Shown here: positions 11,241 to 22,761 of the stretch, in pieces
Layout: every line of letters starts with the position of its first letter
Position numbering within the stretch: the stretch's first letter is position 1
Assembly: GCA_037953745.1 (NCBI GenBank)
Contig: JBAKBP010007452.1
Location: 1 to 64,000, forward strand
Source of the DNA: Lithodes maja
Taxonomy: Eukaryota > Arthropoda > Malacostraca > Decapoda > Lithodidae
Direction of reading: 5' to 3'
Length of the DNA stretch: 64,000 bases
Translations under genes and position numbers: made by a program
Notes under the pieces: model-generated
The model's database searches: none
Seen by the model: only the letters and a program-made list of their open reading frames with translations
Told to the model about the DNA's origin: nothing

Positions 11241-13318
11241 TGTTCAACATTCTCTTTATTAGGTTGAAGCTCTTTGAACCAACAATTTTCCAACAGCAAC
11301 ACAACACAATCACATGCTGCAATCACAACAACAGACTCTACTCCTTCATGTAAACAACAAGCAAACACTCTCAATAATCACTTCTCTCATGTCAGCCACC
11401 TAAAACCCCATAAAGACGACCGACGTGTTATTTGACGTAAGAGACAATTCCCCACCGACCCTGACTATGCACCCTTCACCAACTACCAAACAAAACACAT
11501 CATCAACAATCTCAAGCACTCACCCACCTGTGGCCTAGCCAACATAAGCAACATACACCTCAGACACCTGGGACCACAAGGAATACAAGCACTCACTAAC
11601 ATATCAAACTACATTTATTCACGCAACACAATACCAGACATCTGAAAGCATGGTATCATCATCACATTCCCCAAACCCAACAAAGACCCCATGCTACCCT
11701 CTTCACACCGCCCTATCACACTCCTATGTACCCCCTCCAAAGTCATAGAACGCCTTGTACTACAACTGATTACACACGCCCTACCCCTAGCTCCAACACA
11801 ACATGGCTTCAGGCCACTGCACTTCACTAACTCCTTCTTACAGACCTTACACAAAGAGCTTTTGACGGCATCAACTCAGCCAGACCACCAGACAGATCAC
11901 TACTTGCCGCACTCAACATTAGTAAAGCCTTCGATGCCATCCCCCGCCACAACCTAACAAAAAAAAATTACGACACAAACATGCACAGCAATACAAAAAG
12001 GTGGCTGGCCAACTTCCTAGCAGGCAGATGTGCACACGTATCTTTTGCCGGTCAGTCATCTAGCATCAGAAATTTCCCAAACGGAGTCCCTTAAGGATCC
12101 GTTCTGTCGCCCGCACTCTTCAATCTGTACATGCATGACATAAATACACCCAATACACCCCAGATACACATAGCCTCCTACGCAGACAACATAACACTCA
12201 CATGCACACACCAAGACCTAGACACAGCAACAAGTCTCCTTGAACCCTATCTCAACACATTACATGACTGGTGCATTACAGTACAAACAGACTCAATCTA
12301 GACCCAGCCAAATCCACCGCATCCCTCCTCACAAGCTGGACAGGAGATCACAAATAGACCCCGCAACTCAACATAAACATCACATCCCTAACACACACAC
12401 ACTCACCCAAAGTCCTAGGAGTAACATATGATACTCTAATGACATTCAAACAGCACACCCCAAACATGAAATTGAAACTGACATCCAGACTTAATGCCCT
12501 CAGATCACTGGCCCACACAAAATTTGGACACGACAAAGAAACCACCATCATAGTTTACAAACAATATAAAAGATCAGTGATGGAATACGCAAGCCCGACC
12601 TGGGCTTCTAACCTAGCTGAACAACATCATAAGACCTTACAGACTACTCAAAATAAAGCCTTAAAAATCATCACAGGCTGCACAACTACTACACCTACAT
12701 CTGGAAACCAAAGTCCTTAAAGTCAAAGACCATCTGGACATGAGAGGCACTCAATTCCTGGCAGCAGCCTCCACGAACCAACACCACCCACTACACTACA
12801 TGGCAACACATCCACAGATAACAAGAAATATCAAAACTACACCCAGCACAAGGTATCACATACAAATACTGTCTTCTCTCCCTCCCTGCCCACCCCAAAC
12901 CAGCTTCCAGAGCACATCCATACTCATATCTCTTGACGTTCCATCCAATCACTCATAGACAACACGCAGCTGCAGGCACGACCTCCCGAAATCCATCCTT
13001 CTGAATCCTCCCATCTTCGCGAGGACCGTGTCCACCTGGCCAGGCTGAGATGCAAACACCATCCAGCTCTTCTGAGCTATCAGAAGAGACTGGATGACTC
13101 CGTCGTCGACACCTGCCCGGGTTGTAACACAGCACCCCATACCATTAAACACATCATAGAAGACTGCATTTCACACAACCATTTACATCAACAACACAAT
13201 CTACACCCTTGAGAACTCTGTGGGATAGCCCGACCGTGGCCATAGCCTTCCTTAGGGACTCGTGGCTGTTCGGCCAGGCAGCTTAGGGAACAGCAACAAC
13301 AACAACAACAACAACAAT
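11240..13318 (+). mobile_element. Degenerate non-LTR retrotransposon with (CAA)n tail
   Basis: Broken plus-strand frames show an RT order: KPNKDPML and HRPITLLCTPSKVIERL (11670-11760), QHGFRPL (11800), NISKAFDAIPRHNL (11920-11960), SFAGQSSS then a GVP-GSVLSP motif with a stop replacing Gln (12045-12115), and SYADNITLTC (12175-12205), the damaged YADD box. A C-terminal CPGCNTAPHTIKHIIEDC zinc-finger-like motif lies at 13110-13165. The element ends in CAACAACAA at 13287-13318, a microsatellite-type 3' tail. Stops and frameshifts rule out function. A 3'-end fragment of the same family lies at 37190-37572 on the minus strand. Confidence 0.82.
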
Positions 13319-13380
13319 ATTCCCGTTGCTGAAATGTTTAAAAAAATGTTTTGTAATGATTTTTTTCATTGCACTATTAA

Positions 13381-13806
13381 CCCTCTGGCTGCAGTTATAT
13401 TTGCGCTATTTAGGGCATATTCAGACACTCCTGAATGATTAATCAAGTATCTGCACAAAATGAACTGTATTCTGCCAAAAACTAGACGAAAATAGCTTCA
13501 AAATGACACTAGAACGAGCTTCCTAACTCGCTGGGTGGTGAACCCAGCGAGTTAGGAAGTGCTGCCATAGACATTCGGGAAAACTCGTTAATTATTATCA
13601 ACGTAGCGGCTTGGCAACACTGCTGAGACCGCGTTCCGAGACCACAGTTTCCCTCAGTGTGTGGCTGGCCGTGCTGACAGTCGGAGGTGGGCCCCTTGCT
13701 GTCCCACCCACTGACACTCTATTTCTACGGCTTTTACAGGCTTTTAAAGCCTGGAAATTGCTGTAAATTGCCTATTCGTTGCAGAGCGTCTACCGCAGGG
13801 AAAGGG
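13381..13806. mobile_element. TTAA MITE with CCCT ends and a central hairpin
   Basis: TTAA at 13377-13380 and 13807-13810 brackets 426 bp beginning CCCTCTGGCTGCAG and ending CTGCAGGG-like sequence (CCGCAGGGAAAGGG). These are piggyBac-style termini. No coding frame is convincing. The centre contains a perfect 17-bp stem with a 7-base loop (13519-13559). Confidence 0.72.
13519..13559. repeat. Perfect 17-bp hairpin
   Basis: Arms 13519-13535 and 13543-13559 are exact reverse complements (CTTCCTAACTCGCTGGG) around the loop TGGTGAA. The hairpin lies inside the TTAA MITE 13381-13806. Confidence 0.9.
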
Positions 13807-13810
13807 TTAA

Positions 13811-14140
13811 TAATTGTTCGTATATGTTTTAAGCCTTTCGGTACCGTAATGAAGTGGTTCACCTATTGCATTCAACATAGGAAGGAACTGTGAGCATCAA
13901 AGGGGTTATGATTTTTAGAGATTATTACTATACAGTACTTAACTTTTTGTCTTTCTGTTGATGGCATACTTCAAATTTACATGTATCTTAATAATGGAAT
14001 AATTATTGTACTTCCTTTACCAGTTTGTTATTTAACTCGTTTGGTTTTCCTTATTTTTATATTATTGTACATGTAATTCGTAATGTGTAAATCTTGGTAG
14101 GCAGTAAATTTAATATATAACTATTATTGTTAATCAAATA
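13811..14140. other. AT-rich intergenic stretch
   Basis: I see no coding motif or repeat structure here beyond general AT richness. Confidence 0.4.
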
Positions 14141-14364
14141 AATATATTATATATATATATATTTATATATATACCGATATATATATATATATATATATAT
14201 TGAGAATATATCACAAATACACGTGAGCCACTAAATGTTTCTAGTCTCTCAGTGGGGATCGAACCATCGACCATCAGAACGATTAAGCGTCGGCTATCGT
14301 TCTGATGGTCGATGGTTCGATCCCCACTGAGAGACTAGAAATATATATATATATATATATATAC

Positions 14365-14408
<44 letters not shown>

Positions 14409-14420
14409 GGTATATATTAT
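14140..14420. repeat. (AT)n runs around a 46-bp perfect inverted repeat
   Basis: Arms 14238-14283 and 14296-14341 are exact reverse complements over 46 bases, with a 12-base spacer. Each arm contains GGTTCGATCCC, which matches a tRNA B box. AT dinucleotide runs flank both sides (14147-14200 and 14341-14410). The structure looks like a fold-back of a tRNA-derived sequence. Confidence 0.88.
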
Positions 14421-14464
14421 TAATTTCACCACATCACCATACACGCCCAATGAAATTAATTAAA

Positions 14465-14562
14465 GTATATATGATCCACCGGGATTCGAACTCAGGTTAT
14501 CACAGACAAATTTTTGCCACCTTAACCATTACACCACCAGGATGGTTAAAGGTTAATGCACA
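14465..14562 (-). repeat. tRNA-derived SINE head
   Basis: The minus strand reads a TGGTGTAATGGTTAAGG A-box-like stretch, then a GAGTTCGAATCCCGG B box, spaced as in a tRNA. The cloverleaf is not maintained and no clean CCA-side acceptor stem is seen, so this is a SINE promoter and not a tRNA gene. A shortened copy with the same head and B box occurs at 59357-59412 on the plus strand. Confidence 0.65.
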
Positions 14563-14809
14563 CGCCTACGACTTATAATCCATTCTCGAATACTGGATAT
14601 TAATCATTTCATGTTCATACTCCCAACTGCGCTAGGGTAGGCCTAATGTTTAAGTGAGAGAAAGGAATATTCATGGGGAACAGATCATATAGACCGGCCT
14701 CATTTATACTGTATGTATATATAAATTATGTATATATATATACACGTTGACTACTTATTTGTGAACGATATATTGTTCCAGCCCCACCAGAGTTCATTGT
14801 TCCCCAGGT

Positions 14810-14990
14810 GTTACATATTCACCCACTGTTTTTGTTACATATGCACCCACTGTTTTAGTTACATATGCATCCACTGTTTTTGTTACATATGTACCCACTA
14901 TTTATGTTACATGTTCACCCACTGTTTTTGTTACATATCAACCAACTGTTTTTTTTTTTTACATAATTATGCACCCGCTGTTTTGCGTCC
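14810..14990. repeat. 24-bp minisatellite, about 7 copies
   Basis: The unit GTTACATATGCACCCACTG plus a T run repeats with substitutions. The frame through it is a by-product of the repeat. Confidence 0.85.
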
Positions 14991-14994
14991 AACT

Positions 14995-15499
14995 TTGATT
15001 GTTCCTGAACTGTGATGGTAAATGTGTTGGTCTGTTGTTGATTATGTTGCATGCACCACCACTCCACTTCTGGCTGCAACGTTCCAGGACTCTTGTTGCA
15101 GCGAATTTCCTGCCGGTATTCAAGCACTCTGACCCTCAAGTATTTTGGTTTGTGAAATTGCGAGGTTAATTTACTTGTATTGTTGTCGAGTATTACTGTA
15201 TTACTCATGGGATGTCGAAGTTATTGGTTTGATAATAGTTGAGGAAATATTAGGTTATATATTTGTGTATTATATTACACTAAGGTTTTACGGTTCTATT
15301 TTTTTTTTTTTTTGCCTTCTTAACGACGGAACTATATAAACTTATCTTAAACTATTTTGTAATCTGGTTTCTTGATTCAATTTGTTGCTGACCAAAATGT
15401 TTGTATCCCGCTATTTATTTTATTAATATATATTAATATATGTTCATACATAATTATGATCACAACGAGGAACAAACTTAACACACAAAGAGCGGGTGG
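14995..15499. other. Stretch with no recognised gene
   Basis: A T run lies at 15300-15314 and AT-rich sequence near 15420. I recognise nothing else. Confidence 0.4.
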
Positions 15500-15960
15500 T
15501 AAGGTATTTTACACTGCGCCGCCCAGCGTTTTTTTTTACCCTAAATAGGGTTGTTTCCGTGCTCATTTTCATGCATAAACAAGACCCAGAGCGTAAAACA
15601 AGTATCTATTCCTGAAAGGGCGTAAACAGAGCTTTACAAAGACACCCGAACCATCCTTGTACGACCACTGGTTCTCTTGCAACGATCGTGCAACACGAGT
15701 GCAAAAAAACTAAAATTAGGTAATTTCCGTACATAATTCCCTGTGTAGCGAGTGAGGGAAGGGGGAGGAAGGTGGTATACAGTTCAGTACATCCACGGTG
15801 GTCGTGGGGAGCGGCCATAAGGTTACTACGCTTGTCCCACCGCTCAGCTCTCTCTCTCAGCAACATTACGTGCTGAAAATGGCACTCGACATATGTGGTG
15901 CACCACCACATAGTCCAAATTTATTTAACTCGCCAGATGTCGTGCGCCATTGGTTAAGGG
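15500..15960 (+). mobile_element. TTAA-type element, family U, copy 1
   Basis: This block matches 54100-54557 over nearly its whole length, with the shared core GCGCCCAGCG, ACCCTAAATAGGG and GAAAGGGCGTAAACAGAGC, and matches 54753-55241 in reverse. It ends AAGGG directly before TTAA at 15961-15964. The left end looks truncated. No transposase frame is present. Confidence 0.75.
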
Positions 15961-15965
15961 TTAAG

Positions 15966-16472
15966 AGGGCAACTGTACATATTTTGGTTTGCTTTTCAGA
16001 AATTGTTATCTGCCCACACTTTAAACTTAGCTTAGTTTACTGTAGATAGGGTTTATATAAATTAGGTAAACTTAGTACACGATAAATAATTTAGTTTATA
16101 TATAGTAGGTAAGAAATATGTTATTTTCGTCCCTCTTTTCTTCTCCGCCTTCCCTGTCTCCTTCCTTCTCATTCATCTCTCTGTGGACCAGAGAGGAAAG
16201 TCTTCCAACGTTATTTAGTAGACAAACTCATTCGGCGTCACTGCTTTGAGAGTCCCCTCGAACCTCGCCATTACTCTCAGGCTCTCACTACCTTAATGTA
16301 GTCGGCATTAAAGCGAAGACTTATTTGACCATTTCTGACATTTGTTCAGGTTTTCTGTTTATCTTTTTCAACCTCTTTATGAAGAGAGCTATTGGCAGAA
16401 AAAATATTTTGATCAAAAATAGTTCTAATATAAAATTAATCGACTAACATTGATCTCTTGCAGTATGATGAC
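15966..16472. other. Unassigned DNA left of the forward Gypsy element
   Basis: It contains a pyrimidine-rich stretch (16130-16190) but no gene or repeat that I recognise. Confidence 0.4.
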
Positions 16473-16476
16473 ACAC

Positions 16477-18319
16477 TGTGACGCATGTCGAGTATGAGCA
16501 TGCTGTACAGAACGCCCAGTCAGGCCCCACTCTCGCTAGGATCGTCAGGGCAGGAACTTTGGCTGTAGTCTGTGTAGAGTTTCCTAACTTAGTTTATGTG
16601 AGCCGTTGTACTATAAGTATTATAAATATGTATTTTGTTTTCATCTGAGTCAACGAGTTCTATTTTATATCATTAGTTATAAGTATTGTGTGTGGGACTT
16701 ATATGTAATGATGAGGAGAAGAGAGAGAGTTATGTAACGACGGCCCGTGAGCGCGCCACGAGGTAGGTAGGCCTCCCTCCCTCCTCCCTCCTCCCTCTCA
16801 GCGCGTGGGAAATCCTTTGTCGATCCCAGATTGAGAGAGAATATTACGTAACGATTGCTAGTGGGCGGTCCTTAGTAGTTGGCGATATGCTCACTAGAGG
16901 GCCGAGTATAAAAAGGAGAGGTCCTCGCCACAATTCTTTAGAACTCATCAGGCAGAGCGACTTCTCATATCCCTTGCAACTATCCATATTCTTCCGACTG
17001 ATGTGAACTTTCTCTACTCTCTGAACAGCCTATCTTCTTCTCTTCTCGTCCCTTTTTAACCAATGACCCCTTTGGTGCAGATTTAGTCAGCCAAAGTATT
17101 ATCGCTTGAGTTCTCACGAGATAAGTGCCTGTTAGATAGCCTATTTTTGGAAGGGTTAACTAGAATAGGATTGATTGATGTTTGTTGCACTCGTATATGC
17201 ATTTCCCTGTGTGCGATTATTCATGTTCCTGTTTTCTGCTGGTTTAGGCAATGCTAGACTGGGATAGGGTTTCTGAGTTGTGATTTCCTATGAGTACTAG
17301 GTTGCGGTTGAACCAGTACAATTGCAACGGAGACGTGGAACGCCTAGGTGGTCTTTCTGACTGTGTACCGTGGGAGTTTAGCACTGTGTTGCGAGTGAGG
17401 GCTTTTGCCTCTGCCACCCAACACTGTGCTATCTCATTTGCTTGACTTTGAGAGGATCGCCAGGAGAGAACCAGATACTAGTGATCTGGATCTCTCAAGA
17501 GAGCATCCCGTCAATTAACGTAATTTGGCCGCACAGTCTTAAGGACCTCGCTAGGCTACGAGCCGCTTGCTCAGCCATTGTTTCCTAACCTTAGATATCC
17601 CAGCTAGACTTTGCTCGACCAGCAGATACAGCATAGTATTGAAGCTTCTCCTTATGTATGTTATTGTTTATGCACTATTGATTTCATGTGTGGCACGCTT
17701 AGCTACTTTAGAGATTAGTGGCCCACGAGCACAATCCTAGTCGGCTATTGTCAGTGCATTGTCGGAGTACTTCTTTTTAATGTTTGCCATATCCTATTGC
17801 TTATTCTTATAATTCTTCTTATGTCAATTTAAAGCCTTTAATTACCAGTGAGTTATTCATTAAATTGCTGTTCAAAATCCGATACTTACTTCTTATGAGT
17901 ATTCGAGAAGCATCTAACTTATCAGAAGATTCCTTGCTTGATGCTCGAGGACTATCGTTTAACGTAACGTAATAGTGCCGATCCGAAGTAGAGGGTGGAG
18001 GACTTCTTAAGTTCTTAGTCAAGGGTGGATTACTTCGGCTTCGGCCAACACTATTCTTTAGTGTTGTAGTACTTTCTTCTTTGTTTGATTGTTGACCAGA
18101 CTAGATAACTCCCGTCTAGTTATTAGTCTGTTGTGTGAAACGCTAGTACCGAGTTCTTGTATACCCCGTTATAGCAGATAGAACTCTGGAGTGTAGTGGC
18201 GTTTTTTGTTCGGCTGGCAGTACTCTGGGGTTGGGATCGTGTGTTTCCGTTGTGGCAGCGAGCCATACTCGAGTCCTGTGTAAGAGCCCTAGTGTACCCG
18301 AGTGCCCGGTCGTAACAAA
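16477..18319 (+). repeat. Ty3/Gypsy copy 2, 5' LTR
   Basis: The LTR runs from TGTGACG to GTAACAAA and is repeated at 22762-24606 with only about eight visible differences in 1.84 kb, so the insertion is young. A 4-bp ACAC duplication flanks the element (16473-16476 and 24607-24610). The R/U5 part contains short open frames with no known motif. Confidence 0.95.
16907..16914 (+). promoter_or_regulatory. TATA box of the Gypsy copy 2 5' LTR
   Basis: TATAAAAA sits in a GC-richer context about 430 bp into the LTR and is repeated at 23192 in the 3' LTR. Transcription would start about 25-35 bases downstream, near 16940-16950. Confidence 0.7.
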
Positions 18320-18331
18320 TGGCGACCTTGC
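18320..18331 (+). promoter_or_regulatory. Primer-binding site of Gypsy copy 2
   Basis: TGGCGACCTTGC lies immediately after the 5' LTR, in the same position as in the reverse copy at 8752-8764. Confidence 0.7.
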
Positions 18332-18530
18332 TTAGGATTTTGTGAACAGTATAATTTTTTGCAGAGTTGTACAACATTTGTTTGTTCGTACTTTAGCGTG
18401 CATATTGAAGAATATTTTTTTTTGTAAGGCAATTAGGAGAGCATTTAAGAGACTCCAGTTAATTTAGTAATTAGTGCTTACATAAGGGAGTTTAACACTT
18501 TTGTCTCGAGAATTTTTTGTGAACTTCAGT

Positions 18531-21500
18531 ATGTCGTGCCCTAGTATTGACGAGGAGCGAGAGATGCCATTTGAGGAGGTGCCGTTAGTAACTAGTGAGG
18601 AGGATGCTAGACTTTTTGTGAGTAAGCAGTACCATGTGACGGAGGAGAGGCTGACTGGGGTGAATGTTTATGGCTTGCACCTGATAGCCAAGGTTTTGGG
18701 TCTATCCAATGTAGGAGGGATGTCCAAGGGGGAGCTGATTTCCTGGGTGTTGCGTGGGCGACATGGGGTTTCGGAGGAGAGGGCGTTTGGGGGGGTTCCT
18801 CCCCAGATCCCCTCTCACTCGACTCCCACAGTGCCGTCCACTCAAGTACCGGAGGTTAGCACCCTCCCACAGAGGGATGAGAATTGGAAGATTGGAGTGC
18901 CCTCGGGCGGTGCGTATGGTGGTTCCCCAGTTCTTGCCCCCCCTCCTTCAGTAGTGGCAGCTCCCTCTTCCTGCCTGTCTCCAGATATGATATTTAGACT
19001 TGAGCTTGCTAAAATTGAGAATGAGGCTAGGAAGCAGGAGAAGGAGATTGAGGCTGAGACTAGGAGGCACGAGGCTGAGCTCAGATACGACTCAGAGAAA
19101 TATTGTGCTCAAATAGATTTAGATAAGACTCGTGCAGAGTCGACAGGGACTCGGATGGGCCGTGAGGGCCAAGTAAGAGAACAGTCCTTGTCCCACTTAG
19201 TCAAATTGGTGCCGGCATTTAGTGAAACTGAAGTCACAGAATTTTTTAATCGTTTTGAGAAGAAGTGTAGGGAGCATAATTGGCCTGAAGAGAAGTGGGC
19301 AGCTCTGGTCTCCTCAAGACTTACGGGTAAGGGTCTGAAGGCTTATGATGCACTGCCTTTAGAGTCTTGCATTGACTACCCAGTATTGAAGAGAGCTGTC
19401 CTACGGGCATACGAGTTGCAACCAGAAACATATCGATTGAAGTTTCGGGGTGTTACGAAGACTAGGGAGGCGACCTTTCTTGAACATGCCCGGGACTTAA
19501 AAGATGCACTTACAAACTGGACACGTTCTGAGAAAGCTGAGACGGCCGAACAGTTGACTGAGCTGTTTCTGCTCGAGCAGTTTTATAAGTGTACTGGTGC
19601 AGATATGACTTTAACTATTAAAGAAAAGAACCCTAAAACTCTACAGGAGGCAGCTGAGATGGCTGACCTCCGGCTATCACTAATTCGTGGGTGCGGGTCT
19701 GCCCAGCGTAGTGAGGCAGGTAACAAGGGGCGTGATGCCCCACCCCCCCGAGTTAGTGATATACATTATGCAAACAAGTACAAGAGCTATGATACCAAGA
19801 CTGACCACAAGACTAGCACCGTCCCATTTAAGAAGGGGCCGGGCCCTTCCCAGTACCAAGGGAAGCCCAGAGGGGAGTTGGAGTGTTATCATTGTCATGA
19901 AAAGGGGCACTTTGCAAGAGTCTGTCCTAGCAAACCACCTACAGCAGCTGTGTCTTTGGCCTGCAACATTGGTGTGTCTCCGAAGTTTTCTGAGTTTGCC
20001 CGGGGCAGTTCGTCAGAGGCTGAGGCACAGCCAATGCAGAAGCACCTGGGAGGCTCGAACCCTGCTCAGGATGTTTTTTGCGACCATAGAGGACGGGGTT
20101 GCGTGATGTGGGCGGGGCGCAAGCATGGAGTAGAGGTCTTGCGTGATACAGGTGCTTCCCAGACTCTGATGAATAACTTGACTGGCTACCCTATAAATGC
20201 GGCTCGGGTGGTAGTGGTGCAGGGTATTAATGCAACTCGGTCATACCCGCTGGTGCGGTTGGAGTTGGAGGTGGATGGTGTGACACGTGAATTGGATGTC
20301 GGGATTGTGGAGAAACTGCCAGTGGAGGGCGTCGACCTTCTTCTCGGCAACGACTTTGCAATGCCCGCTTCTGAGGTTCTACCCTTAGTCGTTGCCGAGA
20401 GGACGGCCGACGTGAGTAGGGAAGAGCAAGAGTGTGTCGAGCGGTGCCAGGCAGAACCCATGGCGTGTGCTGTCACCCGAGCTCGGGCAGCTAAAGTGTC
20501 ACAGCCTAGTCCTCCGTCTTCAGACCAGCAGAGGAACGATCAACAGGAGGAGGCTAAAGCTGGAGTTGGTTTTAAGAGTTTTGACTCGGCGGCTCTCCTG
20601 GGTGATTCAGTATTGGCACCTATGTTAGAGTCTGGAGAGGCCCCAGGACCTGTCACAGCTAGTGAGGAGGTAGGGCAGGAAGAGACTCCGGGGCAGCAAC
20701 GTTGCACACGGAGAGAAAAAAGGGTTGCTCAGTTTGATATTGGGGAAGGACTTGGGTTGCTTCGGAAGCATCTAGACAGGTTGGTTCCCTCAGATATTTG
20801 TAAACTGCAGTTGGAGGATCCGGAAGTTCAGAAGTGTGATAATGGTGCTGTCGAGATCAAACACGAGGACGGGGAAGCATGTCATGTGAACCTGTTGGAG
20901 GAGTTTGTGAGGCAACCACCTGAGCATCCTGCTGTCCCTGCGTTGGTCTGCCGCGGCCAAGGTGGAGAAGGAGAGGGGGGTAGTAGGGCACAGGTGGAGA
21001 AGAGAAGGGATTGTTATGTCTCGGCGGAACAGTGGGCGGGGGACACGAGTCTGGTGGCTGTGGAAGCGCTAGAGCACCTGCCTGAGCAGCAGTGTGCAGC
21101 ACTCCAGCACCAGCTCGGTTCATACCCCACTGGTCGTGCCGAGCCCCTGAGTCTCACAACTCGGGCGGTGCAAGATGTTCCACGGGCAGGTCACGTGACT
21201 GTTGAAAGACCGTTAGCCTCGTTGTTTCGGTGGTTTAAGGTGGGCGACGAGGCTTTGGCATGGTTGCCAGGTCAGGGTCGACCCATGGCTGCCAAGGGTG
21301 GTGGTCAAAAGGAGGACATTGAGCAGATTGGTAAGGTCGGCTGTGGTATCGCAGTGCCCGGTCGTCGCATAGCCTCCCAATGCTGCTCTAGTCTAATGCA
21401 ACAGCCCTACCATAGACCGACTGTATCTGGCCATGTCGCTGAAAGCGGTGATGCTGCGCAGGCAGATGTCGTCACAAGGAATGCGGGGGTGCGCATGTAC

Positions 21501-22277
21501 GGTATCGGCGGGGAAGCCTTAGCAATAATGAACTGTGGGAGTGACTGCACAGGTGGTACTGATTGTCCCTCTCATGACCTGGCTGTTCTAGGGACGAAGG
21601 TGGAGAAGGAGGGAGACTACAGGTTAGAAGCTGCGGTCTCGGCTGGGTTGTGGGAGGGCACTAGGCATGTTGTTCGTGGAGACAGTGCAAGGCAGTTATT
21701 TACTAGGCTATGGCAGTACTTTCGCATGTTTGTTGCTTCTCCAGGCCTGATGTACGGGGTAGAATCCGACATGCAGGCTGGAGATAGTGCAAGGCTCAGT
21801 TTAATTCCCTACCGTATAAATCCTGCTCGACAGCCTATGGTGCAAGCAGAGCTGGATTACGTGTGGACGAAGGGTCTGAGGGATAAGGAATGTCGTGAGT
21901 GGTCGTTGCTTGTAACTTTGTCCGAGCGTGCTAAAGAGGTATGTGGTTTTGTTGTGGACGGGAGTACCTACCAGTGCAATGTTATGCCTGACGGACTTAA
22001 GAATGCACTAGCAACGTTTCAGAACCTGATGAATGAAAGTGAAAAGGACGATGATGCGCTGGGGCATTTCGAGGTCTATGTTCCAGCCTATGGTCCGGTC
22101 GTTGTAGTTTACCCAGATCATCACCCTCTCAAGATCTTGGACCAGTTTCACAATCGGAATATGAGGCTGACCAGGTGGTCACTAAGGTTATTGGTATATA
22201 ACCTGGACATACGCCATATTGCCGGTTGTGACAACGTGGTTGCAGATGGTCGTTCAAGGGTATATGATCCTGGGTAG
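18531..22277 (+). CDS. Ty3/Gypsy gag-pro-pol polyprotein with internal deletions (continuous frame)
   Basis: This 1,248-residue frame starts at the first in-frame ATG after the 5' LTR. Approximate domains: N-terminal gag 1-130; helical Glu/Arg-rich stretch 165-220; SCAN-like capsid 225-390 (FFNRFEKKC, ETYRLKFRGV, LEQF, NPKTLQEAAEMAD); CCHC knuckle near 450 (CYHCHEKGHFARVCP); protease near 535 (LRDTGASQTLM) and 595 (VDLLLGNDFA). After that only fragments remain: integrase C-terminal pieces (CHVNLLEEF, then VGDEALAWLPGQGRP), a piece of early RT (AELDYVWTKGL), a piece around NVMPDGLKNALATFQ, then the RNase H end (VVVYPDHHPLK to ADGRSRV). The catalytic YxDD block of RT and most of the integrase core are missing, so pol is inactive. 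Despite these losses the frame is uninterrupted. Integrase pieces precede RT, as in the reverse copy. Confidence 0.88.
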   Translation: MSCPSIDEEREMPFEEVPLVTSEEDARLFVSKQYHVTEERLTGVNVYGLHLIAKVLGLSNVGGMSKGELISWVLRGRHGVSEERAFGGVPPQIPSHSTPTVPSTQVPEVSTLPQRDENWKIGVPSGGAYGGSPVLAPPPSVVAAPSSCLSPDMIFRLELAKIENEARKQEKEIEAETRRHEAELRYDSEKYCAQIDLDKTRAESTGTRMGREGQVREQSLSHLVKLVPAFSETEVTEFFNRFEKKCREHNWPEEKWAALVSSRLTGKGLKAYDALPLESCIDYPVLKRAVLRAYELQPETYRLKFRGVTKTREATFLEHARDLKDALTNWTRSEKAETAEQLTELFLLEQFYKCTGADMTLTIKEKNPKTLQEAAEMADLRLSLIRGCGSAQRSEAGNKGRDAPPPRVSDIHYANKYKSYDTKTDHKTSTVPFKKGPGPSQYQGKPRGELECYHCHEKGHFARVCPSKPPTAAVSLACNIGVSPKFSEFARGSSSEAEAQPMQKHLGGSNPAQDVFCDHRGRGCVMWAGRKHGVEVLRDTGASQTLMNNLTGYPINAARVVVVQGINATRSYPLVRLELEVDGVTRELDVGIVEKLPVEGVDLLLGNDFAMPASEVLPLVVAERTADVSREEQECVERCQAEPMACAVTRARAAKVSQPSPPSSDQQRNDQQEEAKAGVGFKSFDSAALLGDSVLAPMLESGEAPGPVTASEEVGQEETPGQQRCTRREKRVAQFDIGEGLGLLRKHLDRLVPSDICKLQLEDPEVQKCDNGAVEIKHEDGEACHVNLLEEFVRQPPEHPAVPALVCRGQGGEGEGGSRAQVEKRRDCYVSAEQWAGDTSLVAVEALEHLPEQQCAALQHQLGSYPTGRAEPLSLTTRAVQDVPRAGHVTVERPLASLFRWFKVGDEALAWLPGQGRPMAAKGGGQKEDIEQIGKVGCGIAVPGRRIASQCCSSLMQQPYHRPTVSGHVAESGDAAQADVVTRNAGVRMYGIGGEALAIMNCGSDCTGGTDCPSHDLAVLGTKVEKEGDYRLEAAVSAGLWEGTRHVVRGDSARQLFTRLWQYFRMFVASPGLMYGVESDMQAGDSARLSLIPYRINPARQPMVQAELDYVWTKGLRDKECREWSLLVTLSERAKEVCGFVVDGSTYQCNVMPDGLKNALATFQNLMNESEKDDDALGHFEVYVPAYGPVVVVYPDHHPLKILDQFHNRNMRLTRWSLRLLVYNLDIRHIAGCDNVVADGRSRVYDPG

Positions 22278-22761
22278 ATTGACACACGGGTAGCCTCCTG
22301 CTTTAGTTTGAATAGTATTTTGCGCTTGGTGCTTGTTGGCTCGCGGTTGTAGCCCAGCGTATTGGGTCGTAAAGCAGGATTGTTGAGCGTTTGGTATAGA
22401 AGAAAATAGGCTGCCCTTATAGTGCAGCCGGAAAAAACATATTAAAATATAAAAATCATATAAAAACTCTTTCTTTTTGATATAGATAATTGTATAAGTT
22501 TGTCATAGCCTATAGAGTTTGAGTAGTCCACGAACTATCAAACGGCTGAGCTGCTGTAAGCTCGCTCTGGGAGCATGATATTATGTCTTTTACTATTGTT
22601 GGGAGGAGTTATGAAATGTGAATTTTTTTTTTATAAGATGTGTTTTAGTGATAAACTCAGCGTTGTTTTAGTGCCATGCGGTCGCTGGGTGTGAGGGGTT
22701 TGATGGGGTTCTGTATATCAGATTTTAGCTCAGGGTTGAGCAAGTAAAATCTTGGGGGAGG
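22278..22761 (+). other. Gypsy copy 2 3' untranslated region and polypurine tract
   Basis: This is non-coding sequence between the polyprotein stop and the 3' LTR. Its first part is the reverse complement of 970-1196 in copy 1. It ends in the purine run GGGGGAGG (22754-22761), the plus-strand priming tract, directly before TGTGACG. Confidence 0.8.

Noticed and set aside
14465..14562. A tRNA gene on the minus strand
   Set aside because: A and B boxes are present but the cloverleaf and acceptor stem are not; it matches a dispersed SINE head.
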